The notes below the pieces were generated by a model. The model searched no databases and was not told the origin of the DNA. It was given only the letters and a program-made list of their open reading frames with translations. Of a DNA stretch of 6,806 bases, positions 1 through 4,169 are shown in pieces. A program made the translations under genes and the position numbers. Source of the stretch: Desulfobacterales bacterium (GTDB lineage Bacteria > Desulfobacterota > Syntrophobacteria > B119-G9); the NCBI GenBank assembly GCA_026992215.1, contig JALXAI010000196.1, forward strand, positions 1 through 6,806, in the 5' to 3' direction. Every line of letters starts with the position of its first letter. Positions within the stretch are counted from its first letter, which is position 1.

Positions 1-1129
1 CAGGGGCGGCGAAATAATATTTGCCGGTACTCCGAGTGATCTTTTGAAGAACGACCGATCACTTACTGCCAGGTATCTCAATGGTTCCGCAAAGGTTTTT
101 TCAAGACGAAAAAGGAGGAAGCCCGATCACGGATTTATCCGTATACGGGGCGCTTCCGGTTTCAATCTCAAAAATATAGACGTTGATATACCGCTTGGTC
201 TTTTTACCTGCATCACCGGTGTATCAGGTTCGGGTAAAAGTACGCTTGTCTTCCACACGCTGTTTAAGGCACTGCAGAGATATTTGCTTGGCAACCCGGC
301 CATTGATCACGGTAAATTCAAAAGCCTTGAAGGATGGCATTCATTGAAAGGCGTAATTCACGTTAACCAGGGTCCCATAGGGAAGTCTCCGAGATCGAAT
401 CCGGCCACCTACATTGGCCTCTTCGGCCAGATCCGCTCGCTGTTTGCCCGCCTTCCTGATTCTCGTGCAAGAGGCTACAATGCGAGCAGGTTCTCGTTCA
501 ACGTAAAGGGAGGACGTTGTGAAACATGCAAGGGTGACGGACAGCTAAAAATACAAATGCATTTTCTGCCGGACATTTACGTCACTTGCCCTTCCTGCGA
601 AGGGAAAAGATACAACAGGGAAACCCTTGCTGTACGCTACAAGGGAAAAAACATAGCGGACGTGCTGGATCTCACCGTAAACCAGGCGCTGGAACACTTC
701 GCCAATATTCCTTCCTTTCATCGCAAGCTCCAGCTGCTTAAAGACGTCGGACTCGGTTACATTAAGCTCGGCCAGCCAGCCAATACCCTTTCCACGGGGG
801 AATCCCAGCGGGTGAAGCTTGCCAGGGAGCTTACGAGGAAAGCAGCGAGCAACATCCTTTTCCTCCTTGATGAGCCTACAACAGGTCTGCATCTTGATGA
901 TATTCGCTGCCTTTTGCAGACCCTTCACATGCTGGTTGATCGAGGCAATACCGTGGTCATCATCGAACACAACATGGATTTTGTATCTTCTGCCGACTGG
1001 GTTATTGATCTTGGGCCCGGGGGAGGAGACCAAGGAGGCACAATAGTGGCACAGGGAGAGCCCGAGGCCATATGCAACAATGAACTCTCCATAACGGGAA
1101 GGTACCTGAAAAACTTCTTACTCCCTTAG
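1..1129 (+). CDS. uvrA: UvrA-type excinuclease ATPase, C-terminal part (5' end outside window)
   Basis: UvrA is the damage-scanning ATPase of nucleotide excision repair; it works as a dimer with UvrB in the cytoplasm. The reading frame is open from base 2, so the gene starts upstream. The first residues, ending in SLTARYLNG, match the end of the first ABC domain. The whole second ABC module follows: Walker A GVSGSGKST (218-244), the Q-loop region NQGPIGKSPRSNPATY (from about 365), a zinc finger C-X2-C-X19-C-X2-C (Cys codons 518, 527, 587, 596), the ABC signature LSTGESQR (788-811), Walker B LFLLDE (857-874) and the H-loop histidine (968-970). The C-terminus, TGRYLKNFLLP, is of normal length for the family. 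Two motifs depart from the family: LSTGE where LSGGE is usual, and QGPIGKS where QSPIGRT is usual. It could therefore be a UvrA paralogue rather than the main repair UvrA; the missing N-terminal half would decide. The family assignment is firm. Confidence 0.93.
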   Translation, partial: RGGEIIFAGTPSDLLKNDRSLTARYLNGSAKVFSRRKRRKPDHGFIRIRGASGFNLKNIDVDIPLGLFTCITGVSGSGKSTLVFHTLFKALQRYLLGNPAIDHGKFKSLEGWHSLKGVIHVNQGPIGKSPRSNPATYIGLFGQIRSLFARLPDSRARGYNASRFSFNVKGGRCETCKGDGQLKIQMHFLPDIYVTCPSCEGKRYNRETLAVRYKGKNIADVLDLTVNQALEHFANIPSFHRKLQLLKDVGLGYIKLGQPANTLSTGESQRVKLARELTRKAASNILFLLDEPTTGLHLDDIRCLLQTLHMLVDRGNTVVIIEHNMDFVSSADWVIDLGPGGGDQGGTIVAQGEPEAICNNELSITGRYLKNFLLP

Positions 1130-1135
1130 CACCTT

Positions 1136-1771
1136 TTACGTACCGGTAGTGGATAAATGATACGCAATGCTATCGAGTTTAATAGTGAAGTCCACATTTT
1201 CCACGTGACAGCATTCGGGTACTTGAATCTGGGCAGGAGCAAAATTAAGGATGCCGTTAACCCCGGCAATTATGAGCTGATTTGCAACGCTCTGAGCAGC
1301 AGATGCAGGAGTAGCTATAACACCTATGTGTATATCACATTCCTTAACAACCTTCTCCAGATCGTCGATGTGGTGGATAACCAGTCCGTTGGGTAATCGT
1401 TTTCCTATTTTATGAGGATCAATATCGAAGGCAGCAGCAAATACATATCCGTGTTTGATGAAGTTCCCGTGCCTGATAAGTGCAGAACCCAAATTTCCCA
1501 CCCCGATCATGGCTATATTCCATGTTCTATCCAGCCCCAGGATTTCCTTTATTTCTCTTATGAGATCTTCAATACGGTACCCCACTCCCCTTACGCCAAA
1601 CTCGCCGAAATAGGCCAGGTCTTTTCTGATCTGAGCAGGATTAACACCACACTGTTTTGCCAGTCTTTCTGAAGAGATTACCTTGGTACCCTGTTCTTCC
1701 AGTTCTTCCAAAGCCCTTATGTAGATCGAGAGGCGGTTTATCGCCGCCATTGGTATTTTAGGAAACTTCAT
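1136..1771 (-). CDS. rex: Redox-sensing transcriptional repressor Rex
   Basis: Rex is a cytoplasmic homodimeric repressor that leaves DNA when NADH binds, so target genes are turned on when the NADH/NAD+ ratio rises. The 211-residue length is normal. Residues 1-80 form the winged-helix domain; the recognition region is around NPAQIRKDLAYFG (44-56), followed by GEFGVRGVGY. Residues 85-205 form the Rossmann domain, with the NADH-binding glycine motif GVGNLG (90-95), the acidic FDID (115-118), ATPAS (153-157) and the conserved VDFTIKLDSIAYHL end (193-206). The ATG is preceded by a weak GGAAAG site. The gene lies just after the Fo operon but is separated from it by a terminator, so it is probably transcribed from its own promoter. 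A palindrome 28-41 bases upstream of the start could mediate autoregulation. Its stop codon is 6 bases from the convergent uvrA stop. I see no clear -35/-10 pair. Confidence 0.95.
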   Translation of the reverse strand: MKFPKIPMAAINRLSIYIRALEELEEQGTKVISSERLAKQCGVNPAQIRKDLAYFGEFGVRGVGYRIEDLIREIKEILGLDRTWNIAMIGVGNLGSALIRHGNFIKHGYVFAAAFDIDPHKIGKRLPNGLVIHHIDDLEKVVKECDIHIGVIATPASAAQSVANQLIIAGVNGILNFAPAQIQVPECCHVENVDFTIKLDSIAYHLSTTGT

Positions 1772-1798
1772 AGGCCAGCTTTCCGAAACCTTTTTTAT

Positions 1799-1812
1799 GT
1801 GATTTAATTCAC
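1799..1812. promoter_or_regulatory. Candidate Rex operator upstream of rex
   Basis: GTGATTTAATTCAC is a 14-base inverted repeat with one mismatched pair, centred about 34 bases upstream of the rex ATG. Rex operators generally follow TTGTGA-N6-TCACAA. This site keeps GTGA-N6-TCAC exactly, with an AT-rich core, but the outer TT/AA pairs are only partly kept. Autoregulation of rex is common in bacteria. The sequence is seen; its use as an operator is inferred. Confidence 0.6.
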
Positions 1813-1826
1813 TTTAATAACCACTT

Positions 1827-1854
1827 AAAAAGGCAAACTTACCAGCTGTTTGCC
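1827..1854 (-). terminator. Rho-independent terminator after atpE
   Basis: Read on the - strand, GGCAAAC (1854-1848) pairs perfectly with GTTTGCC (1838-1832) across a 9-base loop, and five T residues follow (1831-1827). This is a standard intrinsic terminator shape. It lies 52-79 bases after the atpE stop codon, so it should end the Fo transcript and insulate rex. The stem is only 7 base pairs (8 with a G-U pair), so some read-through into rex is possible. Confidence 0.75.
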
Positions 1855-1860
1855 CAGATG

Positions 1861-1896
1861 GAACCATGGTTAGCCACGAAGAGCCAACCATGGTTC
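1861..1896. repeat. Long inverted repeat between atpE and rex
   Basis: GAACCATGGTT (1861-1871) is repeated as its reverse complement AACCATGGTTC (1886-1896), giving an 11-base-pair perfect stem. After one mismatch, two more pairs (GC/GC) leave an 8-base loop. Each arm is itself almost a palindrome around CCATGG, so it could also form a cruciform or alternative hairpins. No T-run follows on either strand, so it is not a classical terminator. It starts 10 bases after the atpE stop and precedes the true terminator. It may protect the 3' end of the mRNA. Confidence 0.7.
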
Positions 1897-1905
1897 TTAG
1901 AAACC

Positions 1906-2286
1906 TTAGTGACCACCGGCTGCCATTCCAAGAAAAGTCTGGATCAGCTTGGAGGCCGGGTTGGCATAAATGAGGATCAAACAAATAACAAGTGCGTAAA
2001 TACAGAGGGACTCGATCATAGCGAGACCGATCATCATGGTGACGGTGATTTTACCGGACGCTTCAGGATTTCTGGCTATTCCTTCAACGGAGCCTTTAAC
2101 AGACATCCCCTGCCCAAGTCCGCAACCAAACGCCGCAATGGCAATGGGAAAGCCCGCGGCAACGGCCGAATAGATGAAGAACTTCAATCCCTCCACTTTC
2201 TCCGCAGCTCCCGGCTCAGCAGCAAGAGCAATTGCGGCACAACCGAGAACCATAATGCAAGTTAGAAAAAACACCTTACGAGACAT
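1906..2286 (-). CDS. atpE: F-type ATP synthase subunit c (rotor ring), with N-terminal signal-like extension
   Basis: Subunit c forms the membrane rotor ring of FoF1 ATP synthase and carries the ion. At 126 residues it is longer than the usual 75-90, because residues 1-22 form a signal-like hydrophobic segment with a plausible cleavage after ALA (20-22); such leaders also occur on some deltaproteobacterial c subunits. The core has two helices: about 35-60, with a GxGxGxG stretch (54-60), and about 83-107. They are joined by the polar loop ARNPEASG (71-78). The ion-binding carboxylate is Glu92. Gln59 lies exactly 33 residues before it, Ser93 follows it and Tyr97 is five after, matching Gln32, Glu65, Ser66 and Tyr70 of the Na+-binding c ring of Ilyobacter tartaricus. 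This predicts Na+ binding, though coupling is untested. The ATG has a strong Shine-Dalgarno site. It is the last gene of the operon. Confidence 0.95.
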   Translation of the reverse strand: MSRKVFFLTCIMVLGCAAIALAAEPGAAEKVEGLKFFIYSAVAAGFPIAIAAFGCGLGQGMSVKGSVEGIARNPEASGKITVTMMIGLAMIESLCIYALVICLILIYANPASKLIQTFLGMAAGGH

Positions 2287-2293
2287 AACAAAC

Positions 2294-2300
2294 CCTCCTT
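2294..2300 (-). promoter_or_regulatory. Strong ribosome binding site and unstructured leader of atpE
   Basis: AAGGAGG lies 7 bases upstream of the atpE ATG and is the strongest Shine-Dalgarno match among these genes. Just upstream is the A/C-rich stretch AACAACAACTAATTA, with no evident pairing. The ring needs many c subunits per complex, and in E. coli an unstructured leader before atpE boosts its translation. A similar role here is inferred. The whole 62-base gap between atpB and atpE holds no terminator or promoter that I can see. Confidence 0.7.
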
Positions 2301-2348
2301 TAATTAGTTGTTGTTTTGGCCTTCTTCCCGAAAAACTTACTAACTTAA

Positions 2349-3074
2349 TCAGTGAGCCTCTTCTATGGCACCCGCAAAGTACATCATTGTCAACAGAACG
2401 AATATGAAAGCCTGAACCAACCCGGTAAACAATCCCAAAAACATGATTGGCAGAGGTGCCAGGTACAATCCCGCCAGGAAAAAGAGAATGGCAAGAACGA
2501 GCTCTTCGCCGAATATATTACCGAAAAGACGGATCGAGAGGCTCAATACCCTTGCTAAGTGTCCTATTACTTCTATGGGGAAAATAAGCGGATAAAGCCA
2601 CCAGATAGGCCCGAGAAAGTGCTTTATGTACTTTACACCGTGAAACTTGATCCCTATGACATGCGTGTATATAACGGCAATCAGCGCCAGTCCGACCGTT
2701 GTGTTAATGTTCGACGTAGGACCGAAAAACCCGGGTATCATGCCCATGTAGTTACATACCAGAATAAAGAACGCCAGGGTACAAACCAGAGGAAAATACT
2801 GTCTTCCGGGTTCTCCAGTGATTTCCACCATGAATTCCTCGATTCCGGAAATCACAACTTCCATGAGATTTTGCCCGGCAGATTCAGGTACCATTTCAAC
2901 CTTCTTTACCAGAAGCTTCGAGCCGATAATTATAAACAGCATCGCTACCCAGGCGTAGGTTATGTGCGGTAGGAGCAAGTACTCGGTAATCGTATGCGCA
3001 TCTTCGGCGCTATGAACAACAGGAAGACCCAACTTTGAAAACAACACGTTCAAAAATAACAGTGGATGTTCCAT
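2349..3074 (-). CDS. atpB: F-type ATP synthase subunit a (ion channel)
   Basis: Subunit a is the stator membrane protein with the two half-channels through which ions reach and leave the c ring. The 241-residue product has several hydrophobic helices, including about 39-54, 95-115, 126-143, 155-175, 192-210 and 214-236. The essential arginine is Arg182 in LSIRLFGN, matching Arg210 of E. coli. Gln221 in VQAFIF matches the conserved glutamine of the last helix. NYMGMIPG (108-115) and PTSNINTT (119-126) are also family motifs, and the C-terminus YFAGAIEEAH is typical of deltaproteobacterial sequences as I recall them. The ATG is supported by AAGGAG (3085-3090) 10 bases upstream, which overlaps the end of atpI. 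Only 2 bases separate it from the atpI stop, suggesting coupled translation. Pfam-level assignment is certain; the ion specificity of the channel cannot be read from this gene alone. Confidence 0.97.
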   Translation of the reverse strand: MEHPLLFLNVLFSKLGLPVVHSAEDAHTITEYLLLPHITYAWVAMLFIIIGSKLLVKKVEMVPESAGQNLMEVVISGIEEFMVEITGEPGRQYFPLVCTLAFFILVCNYMGMIPGFFGPTSNINTTVGLALIAVIYTHVIGIKFHGVKYIKHFLGPIWWLYPLIFPIEVIGHLARVLSLSIRLFGNIFGEELVLAILFFLAGLYLAPLPIMFLGLFTGLVQAFIFVLLTMMYFAGAIEEAH

Positions 3075-3076
3075 GC

Positions 3077-3469
3077 TTATCCTTCTCCTTTTAAGAAAAT
3101 TTTAACAAATTCTCCTATGGCAACGCTCATAATGCCAAGCATTACCGAGGATAAACCAACAAGCAGCCAGATCGGATGCACAATTCCCTTTTTAATCAGT
3201 ATCAGGACTATGGCTGCCAGAATGAGAAACCTTACATAGTACTTGATGAAGAGACCAACTTTTGATGGTACCTTCCCCCTTTTCCCGAAAGCTCTGTTAA
3301 TCTGCCTTTTTAATATCTCAAAATTAGCAACAACTAAAACGCCCCCTACAAAAATGCTCCCTGCGACTCGAGTACCCCCAAAAACAAGCCCCGCAACTAC
3401 CAGCAAAACGAATATTATCCGAGTGAGCAACTCAACCCGTTTGAGTAATTTTTCACCTTCTAAAAGCAC
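3077..3469 (-). CDS. atpI: ATP synthase protein I family (AtpI), membrane accessory protein
   Basis: AtpI is a small membrane protein encoded ahead of the Fo genes; it helps assemble the c ring in several bacteria and has been linked to Mg2+ handling in alkaliphilic Bacillus. The 130-residue product has four hydrophobic segments, about 13-32, 34-48, 74-91 and 97-119, with a basic cytoplasmic loop between the second and third (around KRQINRAFGKRGKVPSK, 54-70). This is the usual layout of the family. The start is GTG, with no internal ATG before residue 111 to offer an alternative. No convincing Shine-Dalgarno site precedes it, only GGGG directly before the codon, so translation may depend on coupling to atpZ, which ends 33 bases upstream. 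Sequence conservation in this family is low, so the call rests on topology and position as much as on motifs. Confidence 0.82.
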   Translation of the reverse strand: MLLEGEKLLKRVELLTRIIFVLLVVAGLVFGGTRVAGSIFVGGVLVVANFEILKRQINRAFGKRGKVPSKVGLFIKYYVRFLILAAIVLILIKKGIVHPIWLLVGLSSVMLGIMSVAIGEFVKIFLKGEG

Positions 3470-3479
3470 GCCCCAGGCT

Positions 3480-3502
3480 AAAGAGCCTTAATCCTGCTCT
3501 TT
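3480..3502. repeat. Hairpin between atpZ and atpI
   Basis: AAAGAGC (3480-3486) pairs with GCTCTTT (3496-3502) across a 9-base loop, directly after the atpZ stop codon and about 10 bases upstream of the atpI GTG. On the coding (-) strand no T-run follows, so it is not a terminator for the operon. It might affect access to the atpI start or set relative expression. On the + strand it is followed by TT only, giving a weak antisense terminator shape. Confidence 0.5.
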
Positions 3503-3721
3503 TTAATCCCTCTCCTGTTTTTTCATATATCGGAAATAATTCCGAAATCCAGCTATGATTCCGAAAATCGTAAATAAAATGGTCAACCCAGGCCACGTGT
3601 CAAACTCCCTGTCCAGCCAAACCCCGATAGCCACACCTATAAATATCGAGAAAGCTACCGTAAAACCGATGGAACTGGCCAGCCCGAGAAGTTTCAGGGC
3701 CTTTTTTGTCTCTTTTTTCAT
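3503..3721 (-). CDS. atpZ: AtpZ-like small two-helix membrane protein, first gene of Fo operon
   Basis: This 72-residue protein belongs to the AtpZ (ATPase gene 1) type found at the head of many atp operons; its role is accessory, in ATP synthase assembly or possibly divalent cation transport with AtpI. A basic N-terminus (MKKETKK) precedes two hydrophobic helices, about 13-35 and 44-60. They are joined by GVWLDREFDTWPGLT (33-47), which resembles the family's conserved GxWLD...P loop. The tail, MKKQERD, is charged. I chose the ATG at 3721. The frame stays open to a TTG at 3805, but that would add 28 unusual residues and would overlap the proposed promoter, since the TTG itself is part of the -35 element. 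The Shine-Dalgarno site is weak (AGAGA). A GTG at 3772 is a less likely alternative. Confidence 0.8.
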   Translation of the reverse strand: MKKETKKALKLLGLASSIGFTVAFSIFIGVAIGVWLDREFDTWPGLTILFTIFGIIAGFRNYFRYMKKQERD

Positions 3722-3733
3722 CGGTGTCTCTAT

Positions 3734-3748
3734 GGGATCAAAGATCCC
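3734..3748. repeat. Perfect short hairpin in the 5' leader of the atp operon mRNA
   Basis: GGGATC-AAA-GATCCC is a perfect 6-base-pair stem with a 3-base loop, ending 12 bases upstream of the atpZ ATG. If transcription starts near 3758, the hairpin fills most of the leader. It could stabilise the 5' end of the mRNA or limit ribosome access. Its function is unknown. Confidence 0.5.
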
Positions 3749-3758
3749 CTGGAAGATC

Positions 3759-3772
3759 GTGTAAATTATCAC
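3759..3772. promoter_or_regulatory. Candidate Rex operator over the atp promoter
   Basis: On the - strand, GTGATAATTTACAC has the GTG-N8-CAC outline of a Rex site, with an AATT core and two mismatched pairs between. It shares ATGTGAT with the site upstream of rex. It covers the extended -10 element of the proposed atp promoter, a position where a bound repressor would block transcription. Rex is reported to control the ATP synthase genes in Desulfovibrio vulgaris, which makes the guess reasonable. The outer bases do not match the TT/AA of the consensus, so the match is weaker than the one at rex. Confidence 0.42.
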
Positions 3773-3805
3773 ATGCAACCTACCACAGGAATACGGGCAA
3801 GTCAA
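3765..3805 (-). promoter_or_regulatory. Probable promoter of the atpZ-atpI-atpB-atpE operon
   Basis: Two overlapping candidates are visible on the - strand. The first is TTGACT (3805-3800) with a 17-base spacer and TAGGTT (3782-3777), so a good -35 but a poor -10. The second is an extended -10, TGTGATAAT, with GATAAT at 3770-3765 (5 of 6 matches) and a poor -35. The second would give a leader of about 37 bases to the atpZ ATG. No other good candidate stands upstream of the operon. Confidence 0.5.
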
Positions 3806-3915
3806 ACTAAATTTTCCCGGAACAGATTTTTTGCCGGAGAAAGAACAAAAGGGTGCTTTTCCTTTGTATTTTTACCAGAAATCTGCTAATTTACGTAAGA
3901 TTTCGGACCCGGTTA

Positions 3916-3970
3916 TTTTACAAAATTACTGAAAGAATTTAAACAAAATTGGACAAGATTTTTTACAAAA
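3916..3970 (+). repeat. Direct repeat TTTTACAAAA (two exact copies)
   Basis: TTTTACAAAA occurs at 3916-3925 and at 3961-3970, start to start 45 bases apart. A shorter copy, TTACAAAA, is at 4064-4071, and TTTGTAA is in reverse at 4041-4047. The 9-mer TTTTACAAA differs from the relaxed DnaA box TTWTNCACA at one position. AT-rich DNA throws up such repeats by chance, so the meaning is uncertain. Confidence 0.45.
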
Positions 3971-4040
3971 CTTGCAACTGTAAATCCCGACACTTTCATC
4001 GAACTGCTTTTGACCAAACACGAAGAAAAAATAAGTAATA

Positions 4041-4070
4041 TTTGTAAGTAATTTTCCTTCTAATTACAAA
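4041..4070. repeat. Inverted repeat TTTGTAA / TTACAAA
   Basis: The arms TTTGTAA (4041-4047) and TTACAAA (4064-4070) are perfect 7-base complements separated by 16 bases. They lie 100-129 bases upstream of dnaN. The spacing is too wide for a Rex site. It could be a protein-binding palindrome or chance pairing in AT-rich DNA. Confidence 0.4.
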
Positions 4071-4095
4071 ATGTTAAATTATAAATAAACATTTT
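4068..4095. repeat. Inverted repeat AAAATGTT / AACATTTT next to the dnaN promoter
   Basis: Perfect 8-base arms, AAAATGTT (4068-4075) and AACATTTT (4088-4095), flank a 12-base spacer made only of A and T. The right arm runs into the proposed -35 element of dnaN. A regulator of dnaN or an unwinding element would fit this position, but neither is shown. Confidence 0.45.
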
Positions 4096-4122
4096 TACAG
4101 TCCTTAAGATGAGTATTATTTT
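4094..4122 (+). promoter_or_regulatory. Probable dnaN promoter
   Basis: TTTACA (4094-4099, 5 of 6 matches to the -35 consensus) is followed after 17 bases by TATTTT (4117-4122, 4 of 6). Transcription would start near 4129, about 40 bases before the dnaN ATG. A TATTAT at 4114-4119 is a better -10 by sequence but stands only 14 bases from that -35. Confidence 0.5.
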
Positions 4123-4157
4123 GAAGATCAAATACAAATTAACAGAATCTATTTGAT

Positions 4158-4162
4158 GAGGA
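4158..4162 (+). promoter_or_regulatory. Ribosome binding site of dnaN
   Basis: GAGGA lies 7 bases upstream of the ATG at 4170 and supports that start. The two ATG triplets at 4156 and 4162 are out of frame with the clamp reading frame. Confidence 0.65.
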
Positions 4163-4169
4163 TGAACGA

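Larger units (their letters stand above)
3806..4169. other. AT-rich intergenic region between divergent atp and dnaN; possible replication origin
   Basis: No supported gene lies in these 364 bases. The stretch is clearly richer in A and T than its surroundings. It holds two TTTTACAAAA repeats, two inverted repeats and a proposed dnaN promoter, each listed separately. It also has a 7-base stem at 3878-3884 with 3898-3904 and the palindrome TTACGTAA (3891-3898). Gaps beside dnaN and gyrB often contain oriC. Against this, no perfect DnaA box (TTATCCACA or its complement) is present and dnaA is not adjacent. An origin is therefore only a possibility. Confidence 0.35.

Noticed and set aside
545..1033. 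A 162-codon open frame on the - strand opposite uvrA
   Set aside because: It lies entirely within the well-conserved uvrA coding sequence, has no recognisable domain and no supporting ribosome binding site.
1148..1156. TTATCCACT on the - strand, 8 of 9 to a DnaA box; similar TTATCCACC at 1372-1380 and 5645-5653
   Set aside because: All three lie inside conserved coding sequence of rex and gyrB, where codons explain them (for example Val-Val-Asp-Asn in gyrB), and they are far apart rather than clustered.
3480..3502. Rho-independent terminator reading on the + strand
   Set aside because: There is no + strand gene upstream for it to terminate, and only two T residues follow the stem beyond those paired in it. 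It is more simply an intercistronic hairpin.
3722..3805. Extended N-terminus for AtpZ starting at the TTG at 3805
   Set aside because: The added 28 residues include cysteines and do not look like the family; the TTG forms part of the -35 element of the proposed promoter, and family members begin near the ATG at 3721.
3899..4051. A 50-codon open stretch in the intergenic region ending in TAA, with protein-like composition
   Set aside because: It has no ATG, GTG or TTG start and no ribosome binding site, and it resembles no family I know. An upstream in-frame stop lies at 3896. In AT-rich DNA an open run of this length is not rare across six frames.
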